Shown: piece by piece, positions 10,990 through 22,819 of the stretch | Position numbering within the stretch: position 1 is the stretch's first letter | Layout of the letters: every line of letters starts with the position of its first letter | Assembly: GCA_949126835.1 (NCBI GenBank) | Contig: OX421497.1 | Location: forward strand, 17,976,409 to 18,040,408 | Length of the DNA stretch: 64,000 bases | Source of the DNA: Anisus vortex | Lineage: Eukaryota; Mollusca; Gastropoda; Planorbidae | Direction: 5' to 3' | Notes under the pieces: generated by a model | What the model saw: the letters and a program-made list of their open reading frames with translations, nothing else | Told to the model about the DNA's origin: nothing | The model's database searches: none | Translations under genes and position numbers: made by a program

Positions 10990-12967
10990 ACGAGGGACGT
11001 GTTTACATAAATCTAGAGTAATATTACAACAGCCATAACACTGACGTGTGCAGCGCCTATGTCTGATAACTAGGGCAGATAAAAACATGAAACTTGCACA
11101 AAATGAAAACCAAAGCTGTATGACGAAATTAAATGAGAACCAAGGTATTGTGACGTAATTGAACTAAAACTTGCTAGACTGTTTCTGTTACAGGCAAAGA
11201 CAATTTTGAAAAGAGACTCGTTGATTCTAGGGGGGGGGGGGGGGGGGGGGTACATGCTGTGGGACAACTGGGACAAAGGTTTGGTTCTATTTTTAGATAA
11301 AGCGACTTCACGCTTGGATACCTTGGCACGTCGCACGTGTCACCGCGTGGGGTAAGCACACCAAAAAGCTGACGCCATGACTCAGTTGGAGTCATTGTTC
11401 GCAGCAATAGAAATAATTTGTGTTCAGAATTCTTTTTTTTATACTCCGCTGTAGCTGCGAGTGAATTGTGTGTCTGTGTGTGGTTTTGTTGAATGTTTAT
11501 GTTTAAATGATGAGTGTGTGTGTGTGTTCCATCTATAAACCTAGATTACACAGACTTAATGAATGGCAGTCTGCCCTCAAAAAGATGCTTATTTTTATTT
11601 TGAAATTCATTAAAAACGTTTTATTCTAATGTCTATTTAAAATTGATTGATAATAATACACTCACTATTAATCGGGAAGTTAATATTAAGCAGATATAAA
11701 TAATTAAAAATATTTCTTAAAATGTAGGCCTATAAATGGCAATAAAGAATGCAATAAAAACAGTCAATAATAAAGAAAACGAACAAAATATTAAATGTTT
11801 ATGGACAAAGGGGAACAACTCATATTTTATTCAGTTCAGTGGTAAATCTCGCGACAAGAACTGATATGAGTAGATGTTACCTCCATCTATCAATAGGCCT
11901 GAACACATATAATTAGTTACAGACTAACACACACTAGCACATACACACACACATCAACTCAGTAAACATTGTAGTGTAGTTATGAATACTATAAGCTGTG
12001 TTAGTATCCGTGATGTAAATATAAAAATCTATGTAAGATTGATTCATTGTTAAAAGAACAAAAGTAATGACAACATCAAATGGAGTTTTGTGTGGATACA
12101 AACTTACAAATAGTATAGAAAAATGTTTAAAACAACACAAATACGCATGTCATAATGGATATTGTTAGTGCCTACTTGGTCGGAATAAATCACAATCATG
12201 TCTACAGACTATGTTTGAAAAAAAAAAAAGAAAAAGTAATCTATTGCTATCATTGCATGTATTCTGTAAAACATGTTGTTTATATTTCGCTAGAGAAACA
12301 CGGAAATGTTATTATTAATATAATCTTTGACATAAGCCTAATCATTCATATAATCATTAAGATAAACATTGAATAAATCATTGACATAATCAATCATTTC
12401 ATCATTCAGATCATCTTTGAGATAATCTTTGACAAAAGTTCTGTATTAATCTCTAAGAACTAAAGAGAATCGATCATGTCAAAGGATCAATAGGAGTTTC
12501 TGTTCAACTCCCTACATGCAGCAATGGGCTGATTATAGTTTCTTTTTTTCTAGCATTCAGAGTCGGAGAAAAGGTTCCCCCAGATTTCCATTGGTTCTGT
12601 TTGTGTTGCTGATAAATTACCTTCCCCCACAACCAGCTGCTCCAGTTTTTTCAACAACCGAATCCAGGCTTTTGTTCACAGTGTGCACTGCTAATCCAGG
12701 TCAGTCAAACATGAGCCTCAACACTATGACCTTTTGTGGTGAGATCATTGTTCAAACGAACATGAGGTCTTTATACTTTATTGATTTCGTCTGTGTATTA
12801 TGTTTTGTAGATGATGTGTTCAAATTCTAACTAAAGAACCCTAAAACGAATTAATCAATAAGACCAACTTGTGTAGCTGATCTATTCAATACGAAACCGT
12901 AGCCTCAAAAGTATTTTTTTGAATCTACCAAACACTATAATTATAGTATTCGGTTTTACGTGTTGAA
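10990..12967. other. No gene seen
   Basis: Contains the 21-G tract, GT runs and AT-rich DNA. A segment at 12555-12698 is bounded by TTTTTTCTAG and CCAG|GTCAGT, exon-like sites. Its frames have no recognisable product. Confidence 0.5.
11230..11250. repeat. Poly-G tract (21 G)
   Basis: Uninterrupted G homopolymer. Similar runs: 3224-3239 (16 G), 20510-20519, and 63934-63953 (20 G, then AGGGG). A poly-C run is at 36249-36264. Confidence 0.95.
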
Positions 12968-13182
12968 AATGTATTTGTGAATAAATCTCTTGTTTTGTGA
13001 TGTTTTATTAAATGTATTTGTGAATAAATCTCTTGTTTTGTGATGTTTTATTAAATGTATTTGTGAATAAATCTCTTGTTTTGTGATGTTTTATTAAATG
13101 TATTTGTGAATAAATCTCTTGTTTTGTGATGTTTTATTAAATGTATTTGTGAATAAATCTCTTGTTTTGTGATGTTTTGTTA
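12968..13182. repeat. 43-bp minisatellite, five copies
   Basis: ATGTATTTGTGAATAAATCT plus CTTGTTTTGTGATGTTTTATTAA, almost perfect. Confidence 0.95.
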
Positions 13183-13449
13183 ATTAAAAAAAAATCCTTT
13201 AAAACAATGTTTTATATAATTGTATCTTTTTTATGTTCAATAATAGTTTGCAAAAATGTCTTTTGTGTTCATACGTAGTCTACGTGCTACAGAATGATAA
13301 CGAGAATATTATTGCGCCTTACCCTTATTTTTTGTGTAAGTCCTGCCTTCAATTTTCATACATAACTTAAATGATAACTAGTTCAGTTAACTAATTATAT
13401 GCTAGAATGGCACTAAGAAAAAATAAAAAGAGCTGTAATATATTTGTCC

Positions 13450-14013
13450 TTGCGAAAAGATGAACAAGTGAATAGATGAACAAGTGAATACATGAACAAG
13501 TGATTAGATGAACAAATGAATAGATGAACAAGTGAATAGATGAACAAGTGAATAGATTGAAGAGGTGAACACGTGAATAGATTGAAGAGGTGAACACGTG
13601 AATAGATTGAAGAGGTGAACACGTGAATTGATTGAAGAGGTGAACACGTGAATTGATTGAAGAGGTGAACACGTGAATAGATTGAAGAGGTGAACACGTG
13701 AATAGATTGAAGAGGTGAACACGTGAATAGATTGAAGAGGTGAACACGTGAATAGATTGAAGAGATGAACACGTGAATAGATTGAAGAGATGAACACGTG
13801 AAGAGGTGAACACGTGAAGAGGTGAACACGTGAAGAGGTGAACACGTGAAGAGGTGAACACGTGAAGAGGTGAACACGTGAAGAGGTGAACACGTGGAGA
13901 GGTGAACACGTGGAGAGGTGAACACGTGGAGAGATGAACACGTGAAGAGATGAACACGTGGAGAGATGAACACGTGAAGAGATGAACACGTGAAGAGATG
14001 AACACGTGAAGAG
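13450..14013. repeat. 16/25-bp minisatellite rich in CACGTG
   Basis: Left part: 16-bp GATGAACAAGTGAATA. Middle: 25-bp GAATAGATTGAAGAGGTGAA plus CACGT. Right: 16-bp GAAGAGGTGAACACGT. The 25-bp unit is the 16-bp unit plus nine bases. I count 23 CACGTG palindromes by eye. Long minus-strand frames here (up to 218 codons) are repeat artefacts. Confidence 0.95.
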
Positions 14014-14731
14014 ATAGCAGCTAGTAGACTCGCTCGTGTAATTGAGCCTTGCACAAGCCCAATAGCCAACTAGCTGGTGTGTTGAAACCTTGAAACTAAT
14101 TTTTTTTCTTCAAATTGAACAGTAATTGTGTTTATTTTTATGAAAATGAAGTGGAACGCAAATAATATTGCGTTGTCTCTATAAGTATACCGACTATATC
14201 CTCTGTTGTTGAACATCATGGATAACGAGTATAGCAACAAAACATTGATGGATAATCATTTTATACGTCTAATGTGTGAACTGTATGAACATCAGTTATT
14301 AGGGGGAATAGATGTGAAGCAAGTTAAGTCTAAAATCAAGTCAATAAAGATGCCTACAGGCAGGAATTTATTTCCCCTCTCTGTTCAACTTTTGTGAAGA
14401 GGGGTCAGCATATTTTAGTTAGACTGTTACATTTTTGTTGTGTGTTTACTCAAGCATGACGAATTTATTTTTCTCGCTCTCTCTGCCAACTGTTGTTGGA
14501 GGTCAACATATTTTTGTTAGCATATCGTGTGCTCGCTCAAGCATAACCATTTTTCGTTTTTGTGTATTTGTTAACACTTTACTTACCATACGCTCTCTTT
14601 TGTCAACATTCAATAAGAATTTAGAAGTTTGTTAGTAGGCCCAATACAACTTTTGTTGAGAAAATGGTTATTATATTTTTTTCCACATTTCCTTGTGCCT
14701 AATTGGACTCATATTTGTTTTTTCGTTAACT

Positions 14732-14885
14732 ATATGAAACTATATGAAACTATTTGAAACTATATGAGACTATATGAAACTATATGAAACTATATGAAAC
14801 TATATGAAACTATATGAAACTATATGAAACTATATGAAACTATATGAAACTATATGAAACTATATGAAACTATATGAATTATATG
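14732..14885. repeat. 10-bp satellite ACTATATGAA
   Basis: About 15 copies of TATATGAAAC, nearly perfect. Confidence 0.95.
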
Positions 14886-15176
14886 AAAGAGTTTAGACTT
14901 TGACATTTTCTTTTTCCCTCATTTCTCTCGGGTTGACTTTGTTTGTTCTTACAACTTCTTATTATGATTGTTTCATACAAATATAACTAACATGTATTTT
15001 ACAACTACTTATTCTGATATTAGTGCTCACGTTTCTTATTTCTTTGCACAGTATAATATTATCTTCTCTTGTTTAGAAAATTCCTCTAGCTTACTGTATA
15101 CAAAAAAAAGAAAATACTACTCTATATACATGTTTTTCCTAATTTTAGCGAATATTTATGAATGCCGCTCGTAACA

Positions 15177-15888
15177 CAATAGTTTTAACAATTTCATTAC
15201 AAAATAGTTTTAACATGTTCAAGTCTTGACAACTTTACTTGTACTTGTTTAAATGAACACAAGTACAATATTGACCAACCTGATATAGAGAAATAGAACA
15301 AACTGAACATTTTAAATCAACATTGTTAAATAATAAATAATCGGTAGAATATTTCTATGATAGATTACTTCTTAAATTTAAAACACAATATATTTATAGT
15401 AACTAAGGGAAATAACAATATTTATTTCATATGTTTATAAGCCAGTATTTATTTTTAGATCACTTCCCTTGGATAGTCTTATAAAAAGAGTGGCCAAAAA
15501 TCACACTGATGACCCTGCCTGTTCCAGAATAACTATTTCAACAATGACACCGCTGCAAAGTCGAGAAAATACTCAAGGATAGTATGCATCCACATCACAA
15601 CAACTATGTCAAATCAACACGTAGTGGCCGACTTATGTCAATAATTCGAGTTTGAAAGGTACAAGACAAGAACTCTTGTGTTCGTTACTCTGTGAGACTG
15701 TATCAACGCTGCTCATAGACAATGAAGCATTATCAAGAACCAGTTGTTTGTGTTTTTAATTTTTGAAAATGAATAGTGTATGTTGTATCTGATTTTATTT
15801 TTGTGCTTGTGCGTGGAATGTCTTTATTTTTTTAATTAATAATATAAAACAATGTAATCAAACCACATTTCCTTTCTGGATCAATAAA
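15177..15888 (+). mobile_element. Composite repeat ending in a Rex1-like LINE 3' end, copy 1
   Basis: Alignable by eye along its whole length with 25259-25948. Both start at CAATAGTTTTAA, share the string ACAAGTACAATATTG, cross into Rex1-like coding sequence near GTTC-AGA (about 15521), and end at CTGGATCAATAAA. The coding part is decayed: stops and a shift lie around the CTGCAAAGTCGAGAAAATAC segment. Confidence 0.7.
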
Positions 15889-16251
15889 CCTTATTTTTAT
15901 ACACCCTGACCAAAATGTACTTTTATTTTTTTATTCTTAAATCCTAGAACAACATTACGTGCTTGTTATATTGATGTATTATTTGTCTTTGATTATATTT
16001 TGTCTATCAATTTATACTATGGTCTTTGATTTTCTATTTGGTTTTCTCCCTTTGAAATTTCTTTGTTTAAATAACAGATTTCTAAATGATTAGAACAAGA
16101 ATCATACAAAGTGTGTCTTTTCATTTCTTAGTGTATTGTACAAATGAGTAAACAGTTTTTAAAATGGAAGGGCTAAGTATATTATATGAATTGTCAATTC
16201 ATTATTAAATGTTGAATAGAAAAATTCATGCAAGTAAACCAGGTCACATAT

Positions 16252-16257
16252 TTTATT
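16252..16257 (-). promoter_or_regulatory. Candidate polyadenylation signal of the palmitoyltransferase
   Basis: AATAAA read on the minus strand, about 120 bases past the stop codon at 16378. Two other AATAAA copies lie closer, at 16338-16343 and 16330-16335. Which is used cannot be seen from sequence alone. Confidence 0.4.
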
Positions 16258-16377
16258 GTACAAAATTATGTAAGAAAGTAAAAAACAAATATCGCCACTA
16301 ATGTGTGCTTAGGTTTTAATATGTTCCAGTTTATTTGTTTATTTTGAGGATAAAAACTACAAAATAAAGAGCTTTTT

Positions 16378-16946
16378 TTAAAGTATTTGTGTTGGTGTAT
16401 AATTGAAGATAGGAAAAGACATCCCGTCCCCTTCACTGGTAAAAATGGGTAAAAACCAATAGAGTTTCTTGTGTCCAAAAACTTGTATAAAGTTTGCCTT
16501 CAGTCCCATGTCAAAAGTCTGGAAAGTGGGCTTCGCACCACACAATCCAACAGGTCTGGAATTTTCTAGAGTTGTGACGTTGTGAATGAGTAGATCTCTA
16601 TGAAGGTTCAATAGAGGCAGCAGTACTAGACCAATCAGAAGGTAAATTAAGATCATCACCAGAAGGACTACGTCACTTCCACTGACTTCCGTCTTCTCAA
16701 TGCCATTGTTACTTAGGTTATAGAAGAACTGGAAGACAAACCGGGCAGACGTGGAGATGACGTAGATAACACTGAGTGATATATAGGCCAGGAACAGGAG
16801 GAAGTATTTGTAGTTGTGGAAGCCTACACAGTTGTTGACCCAAGGACAATGATGGTCCATCTTGAGGACACAGACTCCACATTTAGAACAGTGATGGCAT
16901 CTGTCTGGCTTTAGGTTGTGACAATTAAAACAGTATTGCAGTATAC
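16378..16946 (-). CDS. DHHC palmitoyltransferase (ZDHHC2/15/20 type), catalytic coding exon 2
   Basis: Last coding exon, residues 113-301, entered through a good acceptor (pyrimidine-rich, then CTCAACAG) in the phase exon 1 requires. It carries the complete cysteine-rich domain: zinc-ligand cysteines and histidines from C118 to C138, then DHHC at 143-146 with C146 as the expected acyl-accepting cysteine, then PWVNNCVGF. Transmembrane segments follow at about 160-180 and 205-227. The family TTxE motif is TTLE at 237-240, and the PaCCT-type tail has N264, VFG at 268-270 and W276. FLPIF and GDG...SFP also match ZDHHC15/20. The total of 301 residues is shorter than the roughly 335-370 of vertebrate members, because the variable C-terminal tail is missing. 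No key residue is missing. All catalytic and tail sequence is in one exon, whereas vertebrate genes split it among many. I cannot choose between the 2, 15 and 20 paralogues. Confidence 0.92.
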
Positions 16947-17502
16947 CTGTTGAGCAAGAAAGTAAAGATAATATGTTATTGAAATAATTCTTTTTTCTTT
17001 TCAATGTGTAGTGAAACAATAAGACAATTCTAAGAAACAAATGAAACAGCTGTACAAAGTAAACATTCGATGAAAATTATTTGTAAAGGACATTTAAATA
17101 AAGTTAAAAACGATATTACATTTTTTATAAAATAATTTCAGATATCTACAGTGCATATCTCTGAAGTTGTATATAAATTATTTTATGCCTGATTTTCTAC
17201 AATTTTAAGCACTTCTATAAAAATGTGTACTTAATTTTGTAAAACTATTGCAGTAAAAAGTCCGACATAAACAAAACAAAAAAAACATGTTTTCCCAAGT
17301 AATATATAGTTCTATATTTAAAACCAATCTGTGTACATGATATAATGTATGTCATTATTTCCTAACAAATTGTGGTGAACTATTATATCATAACAAAGGA
17401 AATAGACCTACATGTATTTTAAAAGTGACTAAACTTTCAAGATATAGAAGAATAAATGTATGTATGATCCTCTTAGAAATACTTTAATGTTATGTTTTAA
17501 TA

Positions 17503-18290
17503 AGAAAAATCATTGAGAAAATCATTGAGAAAAGCATTGAGATACTCATTGTGATAACCATTCAAATATTCATTGAGATAGTCACTGAGAAAAGCATTGA
17601 GATACTCATTGTGATAACCATTCAGATATTCATTGAGATAGTCACTGAGAAAAGCATTGAGATACTCATTGTGATAACCATTCAGATATTCATTGAGATA
17701 GTCACTGAGAAAAGCATTGAGATACTCATTGTGATAACCATTCAGATATTCATTGAGATAGTCACTGAGAAAAGCATTGAGATACTCATTGTGATAACCA
17801 TTCAGATATTCATTGAGATAGTCACTGAGAAAAGCATTGAGATACTCATTGTGATAACCATTCAGATATTCATTGAGATAGTCACTGGGAAAAGCATTGA
17901 GATACTCATTGTGATAACCATTCAAATATTCATTGAGATAGTCACTGAGAAAAGCATTGAGATACTCATTGTGATAACCATTCAGATATTCATTGAGATA
18001 GTCATTGAGAAAAGCATTGAGATACTCACTGTGATAACCATTCAGATATTCATTGAGATAGTCATTGAGATAAGCATTGAGATACTAATTGTGATAACCA
18101 TTCAGATATTCATTGAGATAATTCTTGAGATAAGCATTGAGATAATCAATGAGATAATTATTGAGATAATCATTAAAATATTAGTATTGAGATAAATATT
18201 GAGATAAGTATAGATATCATTGAGATAATTGTTCAGATAATTATTGAGATGAGATAATCATGGAGATATTTATTGAGATAATCATTTAAT
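17503..18290. repeat. 60-bp minisatellite in the palmitoyltransferase intron
   Basis: About ten 60-base units (GTCACTGAGAAAAGCATTGA, GATACTCATTGTGATAACCA, TTCAGATATTCATTGAGATA), degrading to the right into 10-12-base ATTGAGATAA units. The unit is a multiple of three, so frames stay open on both strands (214 and 142 codons). Not a gene. Confidence 0.95.
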
Positions 18291-18715
18291 TAGAAATGTG
18301 TATTTAATATGTCATCCTTTTTCTTTTTGTCTAACAATGATTCAAGTTTTAAATTTCCATACAAAAATGTATTAATATACACCATGATACATTATGCAAT
18401 CTGTAATGTCTTGTCTTAACTGTACATTATACTTCCGTGCTGCTGTATGGTAGTTTTTAGTCTTCTTATCGTCTGAGTTTTTTAAACCATTTTTGGGATT
18501 CGTTTATTACTTTTTTGTTGTTTTTAAATGTAATCAGCCCTAGTCCCGGGGTTACTATTATTTAAAAGAAATAATTTTAGCTTTATATATTGAAAGAACT
18601 AGTGGCACATACTTTAAATTTTAGCTCTTCATAAAGATAACATATGCACGTTTCATCTTTAAGCTAAATAATTTGGTGAACTAATTAATTAATTTAGACT
18701 TTGGACAGTTGGCGT
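18291..18715. other. Intronic AT-rich spacer
   Basis: Between the 60-bp array and the LINE tail. Nothing recognised. Confidence 0.5.
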
Positions 18716-20165
18716 ATTATTATTATTATTATTATTGAGGCATTTTTATATAGCGCTTACCTTACAGCTCTAAGCGCTTTACAATTTTTTGAACTAAAAT
18801 TATAAACTATTTAAGCTACTAAAATAAATAGACAATAGCTACATCATTAAATGGCTATAAAGATAATAGTTACAGCAATAAAATTGATTTTAAAAATAAT
18901 AGGTGCAACATTAAAAGTGACAAAAAAAATGATAGTTACAATATTTAAAAACAATAGCTACCACAGTAAAGTGGCTATAATAACAAAGACACATTAGTAC
19001 ATACTGGTAATAATAATAAAAACAAACCGAGATCAGGAACGAGGCATCACAGGTCATAGGCGGACCTAAACAGATGGGTTTTAAGGGACTTTTTGAAAGA
19101 GGAGGAGGTTTCGCAATGACGGATGTGGAAGGGGAGCTGGTTCCAGAAGGTGGGGGCGTGGAAGAAGAAGGAACGGTCGCCGATGGTTTTGGTTTTGGTT
19201 CTTGGGATTGAGAGGGTTCTATTGTCAGTGGAAGAGCGTAGTTGTCTTGTGGGGATGTAAGGAAGCAACAGTTCAGAGAGATAGACAGGAAAATGAGGGT
19301 CAGTGAAAGAATTGAAGCATAGATTGGCAGACTTATACTTTATGCGAGAGGATATTGGAAGCCAGTGGAGTTGCTGCATGTGTGGTTGGATGTGGTCGTG
19401 TTTCTTTGCTTTGAAAATGAGTCTGCATGTTGAGTTCTGTACCCTCTGAAGTTTGTCTATGTGGTGCTGAGGAATGCCTGCGAGGAGAGTGTTACAGTAG
19501 TCAAATTTTGAAAGAATGAGTGAACAGACGAGAGTTTTTGTGGCGTCAAAGGCGAGGAGGTGTCTAATGGCGCTGATTTTTCTGAGTTCGTTGTATGCTG
19601 ATCTGCAGATGTTCGTAACGTGTTTGTCCATGGAGAGGGTGTCTGTGAACGTGACTCCAAGGTTTCTGGCAGAGGAAGAGAGTGTGATGTCAGAGTTGCC
19701 GATAGATATAGAAGAAGGGGCAGATGGAGGGAGAGGTTTGTTTTGAGAGTGGATGAGAAGGATTGCCGTTTTGTCATCATTAAGCTTCAGTTTGTTGCAA
19801 GTCATCCAACGCTTTACGTCGTCTACGCACTCCTGCATGCGAAGGACGGTGGCATCGAGTTGATCAGGAAAGCAAGAGTCACTGATCTGAGTGTCATCAG
19901 CAAATGACTGACTGGAAACTGAGTGTAGGCTGATGAGGGATGACAGAGGTTTAGTGTAGAGAATGAAAAGGACCGGCCCAAAGACCGATCCTTGGGGAAC
20001 TCCAAGAGACAGGGCTGACGGTTTGAAAGAGCGGTTAGAAAAAGAGACTGTTTGAGTTCTGTCTGAAAGATAAGACTGAAACCAGTTTAGAGCTGAACCA
20101 GAAAGTCCGAAAGAAAAATGAAGACGGTCAAGAAGAATCTGGTGGCGTATAGATTTAAACAAATT
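18716..20165 (-). mobile_element. 5'-truncated non-LTR retrotransposon (L2/CR1-like), 3' portion
   Basis: Minus-strand insertion inside the palmitoyltransferase intron. It opens abruptly in the reverse transcriptase domain near the FDT/IRHQ motif, so endonuclease and N-terminal RT are missing. This is typical of incomplete reverse transcription. The 3' end has a stem (AGCGCTT...AAGCGCT), then CTATATAA, and a trinucleotide tail that reads TTATTATTATT on the plus strand at 18717-18735. The open frame without stops suggests a fairly recent insertion. The exact clade (L2, CR1 or a relative) is not resolved. Confidence 0.85.
19047..20162 (-). CDS. Reverse transcriptase fragment of the truncated LINE
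   Basis: A 371-codon uninterrupted frame; the first methionine is accidental because the element is truncated. Residues 54-63 read GVPQGSVFGP, the template-grip motif. FADDT at 87-91 is the catalytic box with both aspartates. Then come KLKLNDDKT, LGVTF and SKFDYCNTLLAG, followed by the thumb and C-terminal region with LHWLPI, WNQLPFHIR and FKKSLKTHLF, all standard for CR1/L2-type polymerases. It copies element RNA at the nicked target site in full-length elements. This copy cannot act on its own because the endonuclease part is absent. Confidence 0.88.
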   Translation of the reverse strand: MFKSIRHQILLDRLHFSFGLSGSALNWFQSYLSDRTQTVSFSNRSFKPSALSLGVPQGSVFGPVLFILYTKPLSSLISLHSVSSQSFADDTQISDSCFPDQLDATVLRMQECVDDVKRWMTCNKLKLNDDKTAILLIHSQNKPLPPSAPSSISIGNSDITLSSSARNLGVTFTDTLSMDKHVTNICRSAYNELRKISAIRHLLAFDATKTLVCSLILSKFDYCNTLLAGIPQHHIDKLQRVQNSTCRLIFKAKKHDHIQPHMQQLHWLPISSRIKYKSANLCFNSFTDPHFPVYLSELLLPYIPTRQLRSSTDNRTLSIPRTKTKTIGDRSFFFHAPTFWNQLPFHIRHCETSSSFKKSLKTHLFRSAYDL

Positions 20166-21116
20166 TGGTTTTAAAAATGTGTCTAAAAATAGCGTACTAA
20201 AAATATTTTTGTCATTTCATCAAAGGATATAGACTAGTGCTATTTGATCATCCCAAAATATTTCTATAAAACATAAGACAGAAAGAGTTTAGTGTTTATT
20301 TATTAACTTAATATAAAAGTAAAACAGATGGCTCTTAAATCTTTCAGAAAAGTGAATCTTAAGATCATGTGCATTTTCAAAAACTAAAAAGTAGTTTTTT
20401 TTAAAAATAATACTGCAACTTGTCTGTCTGAGCTAACTTTAAAAATTTCTAATTTTAACTTTAGAGTTAATATTTAAGGCAAGGTGTGTGTGTACGTGTG
20501 TGTGTGTGGGGGGGGGGGGTTTGACAGGGTAAAAACATGCTTTGAATGGTTTATTTATCATTCAGCAAATGAACATTTAAAAAAATAGCACGTGTCTTGT
20601 TCTTGGTTCTATAGCGTGTATGCATGTATGAATGACGTGAATGTATGAGTAGTAGTCTGAAGTTTTAAAATGAAGGAAAGATGTCACAATTTACACATTA
20701 CACTTGTGTCACTCCAACTTGAGGGTTTGACCTGGTAATAGAGTAAACGTGTTTCTACAAGAGATGTATTTTATACTCACTACCTTGTCTTGTGTACAAG
20801 ATTTATTGAAGAAGTAATCTATTAGGATTATATTACTGTTGTTGCTCATGGATAACCACTTAAGGATTTATAATGAATTATTTTGTACTAAACCGCATTT
20901 ATGTTTTAAATAACTTGACCGATATTGGTTAATTTTAGATATGTGTTTGAATGGTGAAACTTAATGGGTTGAAGTGTATTCAAAGTTGAGTAAATTATAA
21001 CTCATTACCTTTTAATCATTATTGTGTTAATATTTGTTTATATATTGGAAAAAAAACATCTTCGTTTCCTCAGACGTACTGAGCTGGTTTAATTTAAGAT
21101 CTATCTATCTATTTTC
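20166..21116. other. Intronic AT-rich spacer
   Basis: Holds a GT microsatellite and a 10-G run near 20485-20519. Nothing else recognised. Confidence 0.5.
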
Positions 21117-22762
21117 TTTTGCTTACATCATGTACGGTCTAGTTTCTAATGCAAACATCATTCACATCTATTTTCTATTGATTACATCATGTACGGTATA
21201 GTTTCTAATGCAAACATCATTAAAATCTATTTTCTATTGCTTACATCATGTACGGTCTAGTTTCTAATGCAAACATTATTAACATCTATTTTCTATTGCT
21301 TACATCATGTACGGTCTAGTTTCTAATGCAAACATCATTAAAATCTATTTTCTATTGCTTACATCATGTACGGTCTAGTTTCTAATGCAAACATTATTAA
21401 CATCTATTTTCTATTGCTTACATAATGTACGGTCTAGTTTCTAATGCAAACATCATTAATATCTTTTTTATATTGCTTACATCACGTACGGTCTAGTTTC
21501 TAATGCAAACATCATTAACATCTTTTTATATTGCTTACATCATGTACAGTCTAGTTTCTAATGCAAACATCATTAACATCTGTTTTCTATTGCTTACATC
21601 ATGTACAGTCTAGTTTTTAATGCAAACATCATTAAAATCTATTTTCTATTGCTTACATCATGTACGGTCTAGTTTCTAATGCAAACATTATTAACATCTA
21701 TTTTCTATTGCTTACATAATGTACGGTCTAGTTTCTAATGCAAACATCATTAACATCTTTTTTATATTGCTTACATCACGTACGGTCTAGTTTCTAATGC
21801 AAAGATCATTAACATCTTTTTTTCTATTGCTTACATCATGTACGGTCTAGTTTCTAATGCAAACATTATTAACATCTATTTTCTATTGCTTGCATCATGT
21901 ACGGTCTAGTTTCTAATGCAAACATCATTAAAATCTATTTTCTATTGCTTACATCATGTACGGTCTAGTTTCTAATGCAAACATCATTAACATCTATTTT
22001 CTATTGCTTACATAATGTACGGTCTAGTTTCTAATGCAAACATCATTAACATTTTTTTATATTGCTTACATCACGTACGGTATAGTTTCTAATTCAAACA
22101 TCATTAACATCTTTTTCTATTGCTTACATCATGTACGGTCTAGTTTCTATTGCAACCATCATTAACATCTATTTTCTATTGCTTACATCATGTATGGTCT
22201 ATTTTCTAATGCAAACATCATTAACATCTATTTTCTATTGCTTAAATCATGTACGGTCTAGTTTCTAATGCAAAGATCATTAACATCTTTTTTTCTATTG
22301 CTTACATCATGTACAGTCTAGTTTCTAATGCAAACATCATTAACATCTTTTTTCTATTGCTTACATCATGTACGGTCTTGTTTATAATGCAAACATCATT
22401 AACATCTATGTTCTATTGCTTACATCATGTACGGTCTAGTTTCTAATGCAAACATCATTAACATCTTTTTTTCTATTGCGTACATCATGTACGGTCTAGT
22501 TTCTAATACATACATCATTGACCTATATTTTCTATTGCTTACATCATGTACGGTCTAGTTTCTATTGAAAGCATTTTGTATTATCTAGTTTCTATTGCAA
22601 GAATCAAGTACTATCTAATTTCTATTGTTTAAATCATGTATGGTCTATTTTCTATTGCAAAGCATTAGGCCTATGTATCATGTAGTTTCTATTAAAAGCA
22701 TTATGTAATATCTATTTTCTATTGTATGCATCAGGTGTCTATGCATAATGTAGTTTCTATTG
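21117..22762. repeat. 59-bp minisatellite in the palmitoyltransferase intron
   Basis: About 24 copies of GCTTACATCATGTACGGTCT, AGTTTCTAATGCAAACATCA, TTAACATCTATTTTCTATT with length variants, decaying after 22560. It ends about 60 bases from the exon 1 donor. Confidence 0.93.
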
Positions 22763-22819
22763 ACTGTTACAAATACAGTCAAAATATCAAACATCATTAA
22801 CTGACTATGAGAAATGTAC

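Larger units (their letters stand above)
16947..22819 (-). other. Intron of the palmitoyltransferase gene
   Basis: A 5,873-base intron bounded by GT (minus strand at 22819) and AG (at 16947). It contains the 60-bp minisatellite at 17503-18290, a truncated LINE at 18716-20165 and the 59-bp minisatellite at 21117-22762. These repeats and insertions account for well over half of its length. Confidence 0.85.

Noticed and set aside
11070..11407. Proline-rich minus frames around the poly-G tract
   Set aside because: The prolines come only from the 21-G run. No domain or splice structure.
12555..12698. Exon-like segment between TTTTTTCTAG and CCAG|GTCAGT
   Set aside because: Splice-like ends are good, but none of the three plus frames gives a recognisable protein and one ends in a stop at the donor. 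No partner exon was found.
13391..14069. Long minus-strand open frames (up to 218 codons, SSRVHLFTCS-type repeats)
   Set aside because: They are readings of the 16/25-bp satellite in all three frames; no non-repeat coding sequence or domain.
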